NCBI RefSeq assembly: GCF_900155615.1
Contig: NZ_FUHT01000003.1
Coordinates: forward strand, 372,001-436,000
Origin: Massiliimalia massiliensis
GTDB taxonomy: Bacteria; Bacillota; Clostridia; Oscillospirales; Ruminococcaceae
Direction of reading: 5' to 3'
Length of the DNA: 64,000 nucleotides
This document shows, piece after piece, positions 7,958-15,821 of the stretch. Position 1 is the first letter of the stretch; every line of letters begins with the position of its first letter. The notes below the pieces were generated by a model, which ran no database searches, had not been told where the DNA came from, and saw only the letters and a program-made list of their open reading frames with translations. The position numbers and the translations under genes are program-made.

Positions 7958-8878
7958 ATGAAAAAGAGATTGTTCGCCATCTTTACCTGCCTGACGGTGG
8001 CGCTTGCGCTGATGCCGGTTCCGGTGTCCGCGGACATGGGGCCGAAAGCGGCGACATGGGTTTACTTTGACGGACTTCAGGAAGAAATCTATTATGTAAC
8101 CCTGTTGTCGAGAGAGGAATCCACGGGGCCTTATTCTGTGAGCGACGAGCCGATCGACGAGGAGAGCTGCCTGCTGGCGGACATACAAAATCCGGCCTTG
8201 GGGAAGCGGGCGTGGGAGGCTTTCCGGAACTATCAGGACAAGGACGGTTTTTATTTCATCGAATATTTTGAGAAAATGGGGTGGAAATCTGATCAAACGG
8301 AGACAGAGATTTTTTCCTGGATTTATTATCCGCCGGACGAATTCAAAATTTTGCTTTACTTCCCGGAGTATGACGCCTTTGCAGTGAGCGGGATTGAGAA
8401 GCGGTATGCGTTTCACAGCGATTATACTGTGGACGGAAGCGAGCTTGACTTTTCCTCTGCTCAGGAGCTTTCGGTCACAGCGCAGAAAAGCTACAGCTAT
8501 ACCGGGGAGATCCTGTCACTTTTGCTGCGGATCGTGCTGACAATCGGGGTGGAGCTTCTGATTGCGCTGCCGTTTGGACTGCGGCGGAAAAACCTTTTGC
8601 TGTTTATCACCCTTATAAATGTGATAACGCAGGTGATCCTGAACGTATTGCTCAACCTGAGCATCTATTTTGGCGGGGGATGGCTGCTGGGAATCCAGTA
8701 TTTTGTCCTGGAATGGATCGTTTTTGCAGTAGAAGCAGCTGCTTATCTTCTTTACTTCAGCCGGGCAAAGGGTGTTTCAGTGAAACGATGGATTGCGCCG
8801 GTTTATGCGCTGACAGCCAATGCGGCCTCCTTTGCGCTCGGAATGCTGTTGATTTATCTGAATTTGGGCTTTATTTAA
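7958..8878 (+). CDS. Hypothetical exported membrane protein
   Basis: A 306-residue protein of unknown function. It starts at ATG 7958 behind AAGAGGAATCG. The first 25 residues (KKRLFAIFTCLTVALALMPV) form a signal peptide with a VSA-D-like cleavage site. Residues about 27-175 are a soluble, acidic, aromatic-rich exported region, and from about residue 183 there are four or five membrane segments (EILSLLLRIVLTIGVELLIA onward). I recognise similar proteins only as uncharacterised Clostridia membrane proteins. Its position suggests control by the Xre pair. Confidence 0.8.
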   Translation: MKKRLFAIFTCLTVALALMPVPVSADMGPKAATWVYFDGLQEEIYYVTLLSREESTGPYSVSDEPIDEESCLLADIQNPALGKRAWEAFRNYQDKDGFYFIEYFEKMGWKSDQTETEIFSWIYYPPDEFKILLYFPEYDAFAVSGIEKRYAFHSDYTVDGSELDFSSAQELSVTAQKSYSYTGEILSLLLRIVLTIGVELLIALPFGLRRKNLLLFITLINVITQVILNVLLNLSIYFGGGWLLGIQYFVLEWIVFAVEAAAYLLYFSRAKGVSVKRWIAPVYALTANAASFALGMLLIYLNLGFI

Positions 8879-8910
8879 AAAGCGCCTGCGGCAATTGCCG
8901 CAGGCGCTTT
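8879..8910. terminator. Bidirectional terminator between membrane protein and tcdA
   Basis: A perfect 16-bp palindrome (AAAGCGCCTGCGGCAA and its complement) sits immediately between two converging genes, with A and T runs at its outer ends, so it can stop transcription from both sides. Confidence 0.9.
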
Positions 8911-9639
8911 CTATTTGACGGTTTTTTCCATCCCAAGCAGTGACCGGACGACATATCCCGCGAGCAGGTATCCGGCGGCCGGGGGCGTGTAGCCGATGCT
9001 TGCCGGCGCATGCCGCCCGAATTCCGGCTCGCCCACGAAGCCGATTTTTTGCGGCTGCTCAGTAGAGAACAGGACGGGCTGTTTTGGAACGCCGCGCTTT
9101 TTGAGCTCCCGGCGGATCACTTTGGCGAGGTTGTCACCGCTCCCGGCAGTGTCGGCGATATCGCCGATTGTAAACTGCGACGGGTCAAGCCGGTTGCCTG
9201 TCCCCATGCAGGAAATCAGGGGAATGCCGCGATGAAAACAGGTTTCCATCAGGTCTAGCTTTGCTGTGACCGTATCAATTGCGTCCACCACAAAGTCCGG
9301 ATTCTGTGAAAAGAGGATATCCCGGTTCTCCGGCAGATAGAATTCGGTCAGAGTAATGAGCTTGCAGTCCGGGCTGACAGAGGAAAGCCGCGCTTTGGCG
9401 GCCTGCGTTTTTTCCAGCCCAACCGTGTCCAGCGTAGCGAAAAGCTGGCGGTTGAGGTTTGAGAGGGAAACAGTGTCACGGTCAATCAAAATCAGCGTGC
9501 CGATTCCACTGCGGCAGAGCGCTTCCGCACATGCGCCGCCCACGCCGCCCAGCCCCAGCACCGCAACGCGTGCGTCAGAAAGCCTGAGGCAGTTCTCCTC
9601 CCCGATCAGCGCCTTGGTGCGCGTCAGCCATTCCGGCAT
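8911..9639 (-). CDS. tcdA: tRNA threonylcarbamoyladenosine dehydratase TcdA (CsdL/YgdL, YrvM)
   Basis: A 242-residue E1-like ATP-dependent enzyme that cyclises t6A37 of tRNA to ct6A. Start ATG 9639 has AAGGGAG ten bases upstream. It contains the ThiF/MoeB nucleotide-binding motif VAVLGLGGVGGACAEALCRSG (Gly-rich loop at residues 27-33), LIDRDTVSLSNLNRQ, VVDAIDTVTAKLDL, and CMGTGNRLDP with the conserved cysteine. Length is normal. A probable 6S RNA lies only about 20 bp upstream on the same strand, the same arrangement as bsrA next to yrvM in Bacillus subtilis. Confidence 0.92.
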   Translation of the reverse strand: MPEWLTRTKALIGEENCLRLSDARVAVLGLGGVGGACAEALCRSGIGTLILIDRDTVSLSNLNRQLFATLDTVGLEKTQAAKARLSSVSPDCKLITLTEFYLPENRDILFSQNPDFVVDAIDTVTAKLDLMETCFHRGIPLISCMGTGNRLDPSQFTIGDIADTAGSGDNLAKVIRRELKKRGVPKQPVLFSTEQPQKIGFVGEPEFGRHAPASIGYTPPAAGYLLAGYVVRSLLGMEKTVK

Positions 9640-9660
9640 AATCAATTCTCCCTTCCATAA

Positions 9661-9847
9661 CAAAAGAGCCAGGACACAAGTCCTGGCTCTGAGCATTCTT
9701 TTGTCCGCCTTGCCGTCGCACAGTTGATAAAAACCCGCAAATATTGCAGGTGGGTTGCCTCCTTCTGACTACCATGCTCCCTTCGTCCGCCAAAAGGCGG
9801 GAGGTCTGCAATCCGTCGAAGAGTCCGGCTCCCGATTATCAAAGTGT
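9661..9847 (-). ncRNA. ssrS: Probable 6S RNA (SsrS)
   Basis: A gene-less stretch immediately upstream of tcdA with the size (about 187 nt) and layout of 6S RNA. Read on the minus strand it has a -10 like TATAAT (9859-9854), an internal CCGCC-TTTT-GGCGG hairpin, an apical stem AACCC...GGGTT enclosing GCAA/TTGC, and ends in a strong terminator (AGAGCCAGGAC / GTCCTGGCTCT then TTTTG at 9690-9661). Location next to the yrvM/tcdA gene is the known position of 6S-1 in Bacillus. The 5' end and the long closing stem were not resolved by hand, so the call rests on synteny plus size. The promoter spacing I can see is short (13 bp). Confidence 0.6.
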
Positions 9848-9961
9848 TGGATTATTATAATCTGTGCTAACGAGTCAAGGCAGATAGCTTGCACACAAAA
9901 GACGGAACTTTGATTCCGCATCAATATTATATCATAATATTAAAAAAATACAAGCCAGCAA

Positions 9962-10267
9962 TTATTCCCAATCCATTTCCTCATCAAATAGGGTTAAAAA
10001 GAGTTCGCCGATCCGTTCGTATTCCTCGTCGTTGTCAATGCTGGCGAGGGTTTCTTCTCCGTTTTCATCCTCTTCTACCCGCAGCACTACAAACTGTCCG
10101 TCTGCTGCAAGCGCCTGAGCAGGATCGTCATAATGAGGCGCAAGCGCACGGTATTCAACGCCGTCCTCTTCTAATGAGCCGAGGAGCTCGAACTCGGTCT
10201 GCGTGCCCTCTTCATCCACAAGCGTGAGATAGGTAGGGGTTTCATTTGGGTTTACATATTCGTCCAT
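9962..10267 (-). CDS. DUF1292 domain protein
   Basis: A 101-residue, strongly acidic protein. It shows the DUF1292 pattern: LTLVDEEGTQTEFELLGSLE, then EYRALAPHYDD, FVVLRVEEDENGEETLASI and a terminal DDEEYERIGELF. The function of this widespread Firmicutes family (YrzB-like) is unknown; it often lies near ruvX and alaS. Start ATG 10267 is preceded by GAAAGGACG, and a -10 like TATAAT occurs near 10346-10341 on the minus strand. Confidence 0.9.
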   Translation of the reverse strand: MDEYVNPNETPTYLTLVDEEGTQTEFELLGSLEEDGVEYRALAPHYDDPAQALAADGQFVVLRVEEDENGEETLASIDNDEEYERIGELFLTLFDEEMDWE

Positions 10268-10427
10268 ATATATCGTCCTTTCGGAGCTGGTTACAGCATC
10301 ATAAAAGAAACGCGGCCAATTTTTGACCGCCTACAATAATCATTATACCCTCTTTTAATGGAAATTGCAATAGGCAAAGTGTTTAGATATTATTCATATA
10401 AAATTAATTTATTTTACGAAAATTATG

Positions 10428-10456
10428 TTGACAATTTATAATTATTCGGTTATAAT
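10428..10456 (+). promoter_or_regulatory. Perfect consensus sigma-70 promoter
   Basis: TTGACA at 10428-10433 and TATAAT at 10451-10456 are separated by exactly 17 bases. Both hexamers match consensus fully. No credible open reading frame follows for over 1 kb, so the transcript starting near 10463 is likely non-coding. Confidence 0.85.
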
Positions 10457-10462
10457 AAAGAC

Positions 10463-11552
10463 AACAAAAGGAAAAGAAAAACCGGAAAGAACCGGATGGA
10501 GGTTTTCTTGGCTGGTGAGGAAGACGCAGTATGAAATGCTGAGAGTCAAAAACAAAAGCTAGCTGGAAAATGAAATCATAGGGGAATGTTCCGAAAGTAT
10601 TTTCCGTAAGAAAGGGAGGCGTTTCCAATGGATTTTGAACCATTTTCAAATGAGTTAGAGGAAAGGCCTGCAGGCTGCAGATAACGCTGTGAAATCGAAA
10701 CAAGGCCGATCGCTGAATTTTTCCGTACCACCGAAAAGGTAAATCCGGGAAGCTGCGGGGCTAAAACAAGAGTGTATGAACGAAGAACCATGGCGGAATA
10801 ACAAAACAGCTTGGCAAAAAGGTTTTTTCCTTTGACAAGAATAGCTTGAAGAAACGAGGAAAATTCCGATGCACTGATGAAATCTTCTGAGATAACCGTT
10901 GAGTGAAAAAGGAAGAAGTGGTTTGTAATGTTTTGCAAACACCAGGTAATCAGAGAAATTTAATCGGACGGGAGTGAGACCACCGAAATAGCTAGTCTTA
11001 CGGTGAAACTTGATTGCAGGGAAGCCGGCTGTGCAAACAGATGAAAAGCAATCAAAATAGGATTCCGAGTCTTTTTAGTGTCATAAAAGCAGTAAAAAGG
11101 AAAATCGATCAGCAAGCAAATCGCAAAATCATCTCAATAACAGGTTGAAGATGTTGCAAATGCAATGACCCTCGATCATGGATTTTGAATGATAGCTAAA
11201 TGAACATTTCTAGAAGAATTTCAAAAGGTCAGGAACTGTATCCTGATGGTTTCCGGCACAGAATGAGATTTTGATTCGAATAATAGAGGCAAAGCGAAAA
11301 GAAAAAAATTAATAGTATAATTATAAAGACTGTTGTAAGACAGAGTATTTTCGTAATGGCCTAAGGTTAGGAACAGAAGCTTTCGCTGGAAGGAGTAAGC
11401 AGGTACAGGAAAAAGAAATCGGAAATGTGATAGATTGATTTGTAACATGCTGAAATCTGAAGTAAAGGAAACCGAATTAATTGAATAGTGAAATTATATA
11501 CTAGCACACATCTTTTTAAAAGCAAGAATTTGCGGAAAAGATGTGTGCTAGT
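10463..11552 (+). ncRNA. Candidate large structured non-coding RNA (about 1.1 kb), unassigned
   Basis: The region from the perfect promoter to a 17-bp terminal hairpin contains no plausible gene on the plus strand, is rich in A and G on that strand, and is full of short local stems. Examples are AAAACC/GGTTTT (10478-10506), AAAGG-N6-CCTTT (10818-10833), GTTTG/CAAAC inside an extended stem (10919-10944), CACCG/CGGTG (10981-11005), TTGCA-N2-TGCAA (near 11154-11165), TCAGGA-N6-TCCTGA (11229-11246), and CTGT-N6-ACAG near 11330-11345. Minus-strand frames here read as low-complexity Phe/Ser/Leu strings with no ribosome sites. Two tRNA genes follow. In size, style and tRNA proximity it recalls ornate RNAs such as OLE, GOLLD and ROOL, but I cannot assign it to any. 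Confidence 0.6.
11500..11552 (+). terminator. 17-bp perfect stem closing the candidate large RNA
   Basis: ACTAGCACACATCTTTT (11500-11516) pairs perfectly with AAAAGATGTGTGCTAGT (11536-11552) around a 19-nt loop. A run of seven T follows only at 11567-11573, so it may be a terminator or a 3'-end-defining structure. Confidence 0.6.
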
Positions 11553-11554
11553 AC

Positions 11555-11583
11555 TTTACAAGAAGATTTTTTTGTGATATAAT
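11555..11583 (+). promoter_or_regulatory. Promoter of the tRNA-Ala pair
   Basis: TTTACA (11555-11560), 17 bases, TATAAT (11578-11583), placed just after the terminal stem of the candidate RNA and about 75 bp before the first tRNA. This indicates that the tRNAs have their own transcript. Confidence 0.65.
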
Positions 11584-11657
11584 AATTATCGTCTCGTGGG
11601 AGGCTTGACTGTTGATTTATCTAAAATGAGGCAGCGGGCTTATCGCTTGTTTTGTTT

Positions 11658-11733
<76 letters not shown>

Positions 11734-11778
11734 ACTGAATAGAATACGGCAGGATTCGTTTGGGTTCTGTCGGATTAT

Positions 11779-11854
11779 GGGGGCGTAGCTCACCCGGGAG
11801 AGCGATACGTTCGCAACGTATAGGTAGTCGGTTCGAGTCCGATCGTCTCCACCA
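11779..11854 (+). tRNA. tRNA-Ala(CGC)
   Basis: Cloverleaf with acceptor GGGGGCG/CGTCTCC, anticodon stem ATACG/CGTAT around loop TTCGCAA (anticodon CGC, reading GCG), T arm GTCGG-TTCGAGT-CCGAT, and encoded CCA. Body nearly identical to the Ala(GGC) gene 45 bp upstream, pointing to duplication and anticodon change. Confidence 0.95.
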
Positions 11855-11911
11855 CAACAAATAAATCCGAACCTTGTGCCGGTTGGCAATGGGTTCGGGT
11901 TTGTTGTTTTT
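11855..11911 (+). terminator. Terminator of the tRNA operon
   Basis: CAACAAA and CCGAACC pair with GGTTCGG and TTTGTTG, followed by five T. It begins right after the encoded CCA of the second tRNA. Confidence 0.85.
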
Positions 11912-11938
11912 CTGGATAAAATGAAAATGTGGTAATAC

Positions 11939-11980
11939 AAAAATGAGAGGACTGCTATACTTGACAGCCCTCTCATTTTT
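11939..11980. terminator. Second hairpin with T-run between tRNAs and the LysR gene
   Basis: AAAAATGAGAGG (11939-11950) pairs with CCTCTCATTTTT (11969-11980). Its position marks the end of the backbone segment before the redox cluster. Confidence 0.7.
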
Positions 11981-12078
11981 GTATGGTTAGATATATGCCT
12001 ATAATCTATAGATTTGATAGATTGTTGAATTCTAGGCATACTTCTGCTATAATGAAAACTATAATAGGAGGGTGTGCC

Positions 12079-12948
12079 ATGGAACTTCGTGTATTACAGT
12101 ATTTTTTAACGATTGTACGAGAAGAAAACATCTCACGAGCGGCTGGTATTCTCCATATTACGCAGCCAACATTAAGCCGACAAATGGCACAGTTGGAAGA
12201 AGAATTAGGCGTACAGCTCTTTATAAGAGGCAGACATTTATCTTTAACCGACGCAGGCGTTATGCTTCGCCGCCGTGCCGAGGAAGTTGCTCTGCTAATT
12301 GACAAAATTGAAAGCGAGTTTGAAGAACAAAGTGATTTAAGCGGTGTTATTTCTATCGGAAGCGGTGGATTGACTGCTTCGCAAATTCTCCCCTCTGTAA
12401 TGCAGTCTTTTCGTGAAAAATATCCACGAGTACAGTTTCAGTTTTATACGAACAGTGCTGATTATGTGAAAGAACGGTTGGAACAAGGACTTTTAGATTT
12501 CGGGCTTTTACTTGAACCGATAGATGTTACCAAGTTTGATTATATTCGTATGGCTGAAAAAGAAAAATGGGGACTTTTAATCCGTTCAGATCACCCGCTT
12601 GCTAAAAAAGAATGTATCACAAAAGATGATTTGCTTTCCATTCCTATTATTACGACAGATCGGCTACCGCTGCAAAAAGAAATGGAGCACTGGCTCGGCG
12701 CACCTCTTTCATCACTGGATATTTTTGCTACTTACAATATCATCACGAATGTGGCTATGCTGGTTGACAGCGGTGTGGCTTCGGCCTTGACAATAGAGGG
12801 GGCGGTTAATTTATTTGCAAACGAAAAAATGGTATTCAAACCTTTATACCCGGAGCTTTCAATGACTTCCGTGCTTGCGTGGAAGAAATTTCAACCGAAC
12901 TTTGGAGCAGCCGGCAAGTTTTTAGAGCATTTTAAAAGTATGCTCTAA
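12079..12948 (+). CDS. LysR-family transcriptional regulator
   Basis: A 289-residue regulator starting at ATG 12079, seven bases after AGGAGGG. The N-terminal winged HTH is clear (LRVLQYFLTIVREENISRAA, then TQPTLSRQMAQLEEELG), followed by the periplasmic-binding-like effector domain (ISIGSGGLTASQILP, GLLDFGLLLEP). Length is typical. It is in the same direction as the reductase genes that follow rather than divergent from them, but is probably their activator. The ligand is unknown; relatives beside AKR/flavodoxin genes respond to redox-active compounds. Confidence 0.92.
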   Translation: MELRVLQYFLTIVREENISRAAGILHITQPTLSRQMAQLEEELGVQLFIRGRHLSLTDAGVMLRRRAEEVALLIDKIESEFEEQSDLSGVISIGSGGLTASQILPSVMQSFREKYPRVQFQFYTNSADYVKERLEQGLLDFGLLLEPIDVTKFDYIRMAEKEKWGLLIRSDHPLAKKECITKDDLLSIPIITTDRLPLQKEMEHWLGAPLSSLDIFATYNIITNVAMLVDSGVASALTIEGAVNLFANEKMVFKPLYPELSMTSVLAWKKFQPNFGAAGKFLEHFKSML

Positions 12949-13081
12949 TTGCATACTTTTGTATATAACATAAGTATTGGATATATAAACGGAAACGAAC
13001 TAAAATATAAGTGTAATCGGAACGCAAATGCGAATCCGGCGGCACTTATATTTTTTTGTTTATATAGACAGGAGGCAGATT

Positions 13082-13426
13082 ATGACATTGAATGACGCCG
13101 CTAAAAAATTTGATTTTCCTTTGGAAACACTGAAAAAATATATATCTTTGGGGTTTATCAGAGAAAATTCAAATACAGACGGTACGGCGCAATATAAAGA
13201 TTCGGATTTTGAGCGTTTAGGACTTATTGATACATTGATTCAGTCGGGTTTTACACCGGAGGAAACAAAAAAGTATTTGGCACTTACCGAAAATATGGGG
13301 GCTGATGAAACACAAATCCGTATGCTCAAAAAACAGCGACGCTCTCTGCTCGACGACATTCATAAAAAGCAGCAGCTTCTTGACAATCTCGACTATATGA
13401 TTTGGCACAAGAGCAGCAAGGCGTAA
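13082..13426 (+). CDS. MerR-family regulator
   Basis: A 114-residue protein starting at ATG 13082 after AGGAGGCAG. The N-terminal HTH has the MerR look (MTLNDAAKKFDFPLETLKKYISLGFI, in overlapping segments), followed by a long helix (EETKKYLALTENMGADETQIRMLKKQ region) that forms the dimer coiled coil. No effector cysteine cluster is visible, so metal sensing is unlikely. It is 15 bp upstream of a reductase-domain gene, suggesting an operon. Confidence 0.85.
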   Translation: MTLNDAAKKFDFPLETLKKYISLGFIRENSNTDGTAQYKDSDFERLGLIDTLIQSGFTPEETKKYLALTENMGADETQIRMLKKQRRSLLDDIHKKQQLLDNLDYMIWHKSSKA

Positions 13427-13440
13427 AAGGAGGCGTTTTA

Positions 13441-14181
13441 ATGAACAGACCATATATTATTTGCCATATGTCCGTTTCGATTGACGGAAAAATCACAGGA
13501 GAATATACCGATTCTTCTGTGGCAGATAAGGCTTATAAAGACTACGAGAATATTAATCGTTTTTATTCCCCGCAGGCTTGGGTAAACGGACGGATTACCG
13601 TTGATGAAAACTTTACCTTTTATAAAAAACCAAACTTGAAAAATCACTCCGAGCCAATCACTTATACTGATTTTCTTGCTATTCAAGACGCAGAAAATTA
13701 TATTGTCGCCGTTGACCCGTGCGGTAAATTAGGCTGGGAGAAAAATTATATAGAATATGCCGGACGGCCCCAAGCGTTTGTAATCGAGGTGCTCACCGAA
13801 AAAGTATCAACCGACTATCTGGCGTTTTTGAGAGAAAAGCAGATTTCTTATGTTTTTGCCGGTAAGGATAAAATCGACTGTATGCTGCTCGTTCAAAAAT
13901 TGAAAGAGCTGTTCCATATCGACACCTTAAAGGTATCGGGCGGCGGCGTACTAAACTGGTCTTTTGCACAAGCAGGATTGATCGACGAAATCAGCGTAGT
14001 GATCGCACCTGTTGCTGACGGTAATTCCAACACCCCAACATTGTTTGAACGGCTTGATTCTCCATTTGGGCAAAATATCGAATTCAAAGTGAAAAGTGCA
14101 GAAATTACAGAAAACGGTTGTGTGTGGCTCAGGTATGTTTCAACTGCAAACGAGGTCGCTATCTCACAAAGAAAGGATTGA
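13441..14181 (+). CDS. RibD C-terminal/dihydrofolate reductase-like domain protein
   Basis: A 246-residue protein starting at ATG 13441 behind AAAGGAGG. The first strand reads PYIICHMSVSIDGKITGEY, the NADPH-binding part of the RibD C-terminal/DHFR fold, with a later KVSGGGVLNWSFAQAGLIDEI that is typical of this family. Such proteins reduce pterin-, flavin-precursor- or unrelated carbonyl substrates with NADPH. There is no deaminase domain, so it is not a complete RibD. It probably functions as a stand-alone NADPH reductase in the redox operon. Confidence 0.85.
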   Translation: MNRPYIICHMSVSIDGKITGEYTDSSVADKAYKDYENINRFYSPQAWVNGRITVDENFTFYKKPNLKNHSEPITYTDFLAIQDAENYIVAVDPCGKLGWEKNYIEYAGRPQAFVIEVLTEKVSTDYLAFLREKQISYVFAGKDKIDCMLLVQKLKELFHIDTLKVSGGGVLNWSFAQAGLIDEISVVIAPVADGNSNTPTLFERLDSPFGQNIEFKVKSAEITENGCVWLRYVSTANEVAISQRKD

Positions 14182-14189
14182 AAATCACA

Positions 14190-15052
14190 ATGTTAAATGA
14201 AACTTATGTATTGAGCAATGGTGTTCGTATTCCGAGGCTCGGACTTGGAACTTGGTTTATTGACAATGACAAAGCTGCCGAAGCGGTCAAGCAGGCAGTA
14301 ACTGTTGGGTACCGCCATATTGATACCGCACAGGCCTACGGCAATGAAGCGGGCATTGGAATCGGTGTGAGAAATTGCGGTGTTCCACGGGAGCAAATTT
14401 TTATCACAAGTAAAGTAGCAGCAGAACATAAATCCTATGAAACTGCCACCAAATCCATAGACGAAACTCTTAACACAATGGGACTTTCCTATCTGGATAT
14501 GATGATTATTCACAGCCCGCAGCCGTGGGCAGAGGTCAATCAATCGGAGAACCGCTATTTTGAAGAAAATCGTCAGGTCTGGAAAGCGTTAGAGGACGCA
14601 CTCTCTGCCGGAAAGGTACGGGCGATCGGCGTATCGAATTTTTTACAAGAAGATATTGAGAGCCTTTTGGAAGCGGTAAGCGTAAAGCCTATGGTAAATC
14701 AAGTGCTTTGCCATATTTCCAACACTCCGTTTTCACTGATTGATTACTGCCAAAGGAATGGAATCGCAGTAGAAGCCTACTCGCCCGTTGCTCACGGAGA
14801 AGCCTTGAAAAATGCAAAAATGAAAGAACTGGCAGAAAAATATGGTGTGACAGTTCCGCAGCTTTGTATTCGATATGACATTCAGCTCGGCACAATCGTC
14901 ATTCCCAAAACTGCGAACCCCACCATATGCGTACAAACGCAGAACTTGATTTTGTCATTTCAGATGATGATATGGAAATCTTAAAGGCAATTCCACGAAT
15001 TAAAGATTACGGTGAACACAGCCGTTTTCCCGTATTCGGCGGCAAAAAATAG
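14190..15052 (+). pseudogene. Aldo/keto reductase with a frameshift near its 3' end
   Basis: ATG 14190 opens a typical AKR: LGLGTWFIDN, YRHIDTAQAYGNE (Asp and Tyr of the catalytic tetrad), FITSKV (Lys), MMIIHSPQPW (His region), IGVSNF, and IVIPKTANP. At about 14912-14920 the frame is lost: the original frame stops at 14984, whereas a shifted frame continues with PHMRTNAELDFVISDDDMEIL and ends naturally with FPVFGGKK at 15052. One missing base in the CCCCACC tract explains this. The TIM-barrel core is complete, but the shifted segment contains the cofactor-binding arginine region. It may be a true mutation or a sequencing error. AKRs reduce aldehydes and ketones using NADPH. Confidence 0.8.
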
Positions 15053-15070
15053 ACAGGAGGAAACAGAGAA

Positions 15071-15397
15071 ATGGAAAAACAAACAGCCGGAAGAAAACAG
15101 TTAGGCAGCTTTGCACCGAAATTCGCAGAACTTAACGATGATGTTCTGTTCGGCGAGGTTTGGTCAAGAGAAACCGAATTGTCCCCTCGAGATCGCAGTT
15201 TGATTACCGTCAGCATTTTAATGGCAAAAGGCATTTTTGACAATTCGCTGAAAGTTCATATTACAAATGCAAAAAAACACGGAATCAGTGCGGAGAAAAT
15301 GGCAGAAATTTTAACTCACGCAGCTTTTTATGCAGGCTGGCCCAACGCTTGGGCTGCGTTCAGACTTGCAAAGGAGGTCTATAACGATGAAGTATAA
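15071..15397 (+). CDS. Carboxymuconolactone decarboxylase family protein
   Basis: A 108-residue all-helical protein starting at ATG 15071 after AGGAGGAAAC. It shows SPRDRSLITVSILMA and HITNAKKHGISAEKMAEIL with AAFYAGWPNAW, the CMD fold used by gamma-carboxymuconolactone decarboxylase and AhpD-like proteins. It lacks the AhpD CxxC pair, so peroxidase recycling is unlikely. It overlaps the next gene by 11 bp, showing translational coupling. Confidence 0.88.
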   Translation: MEKQTAGRKQLGSFAPKFAELNDDVLFGEVWSRETELSPRDRSLITVSILMAKGIFDNSLKVHITNAKKHGISAEKMAEILTHAAFYAGWPNAWAAFRLAKEVYNDEV

Positions 15398-15821
15398 CAA
15401 CATATCGGATTTTGAAACAGCAGATATTTTTGGTGTCGGAATGCCGAATGAAGCGTTTGCACAGTTTTTTGTCGGGGATTCCTTTCTAAAACCGCTTACC
15501 GATAAAAATTGTTCTCTCCACATCTCGAATGTAACCTTTTCTCCTGCTTGCCGGAATAATTGGCACATTCATAACGCTGCAAAAAACGGAGGACAGATTT
15601 TAATCTGTACCACAGGTGAGGGCTGGTATCAAGAGGACGGAAAAGAAGCCGTAAGTTTGACGCCCGGAACGATTATACAAATTCCCGCAGGCGTGAAACA
15701 TTGGCACGGTGCGAAAAAAGATAGTTGGTTCAGTCACATTGCAATCGCCGTTCCCGGAGAAAATGAATCCACAAAGTGGCTTGAGCCTGTCGAGGACGAA
15801 GCCTATGAAGCTCTTTCATAA
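15387..15821 (+). CDS. Cupin domain protein
   Basis: A 144-residue protein starting at ATG 15387 after AAAGGAGG, overlapping the upstream gene. It contains the two cupin motifs: NNWHIHNAAKNGGQILICTTG with the metal-binding His pair and the glutamine at the usual acidic position, and IPAGVKHWHGA with the third His. Cupins paired with CMD-family genes are common in quinone and aromatic metabolism; the reaction is not known here. The 3' end overlaps the apbE start. Confidence 0.88.
   Translation: MKYNNISDFETADIFGVGMPNEAFAQFFVGDSFLKPLTDKNCSLHISNVTFSPACRNNWHIHNAAKNGGQILICTTGEGWYQEDGKEAVSLTPGTIIQIPAGVKHWHGAKKDSWFSHIAIAVPGENESTKWLEPVEDEAYEALS

Noticed and set aside
10576-10942. Minus-strand frames of 95-120 codons in the 10.4-11.5 kb stretch
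   Set aside because: They are rich in Phe, Ser and Leu, have no ribosome sites and no domain look; they arise from the purine bias of the plus strand, which carries the promoter.
10463-11552. RNase P, tmRNA or group II intron as the explanation of the gene-less stretch
   Set aside because: No GAGGAAAGTCC-like RNase P core, no tRNA-like ends with tag reading frame, and no GTGYG 5' end or domain V pattern. It is also too long for the first two.
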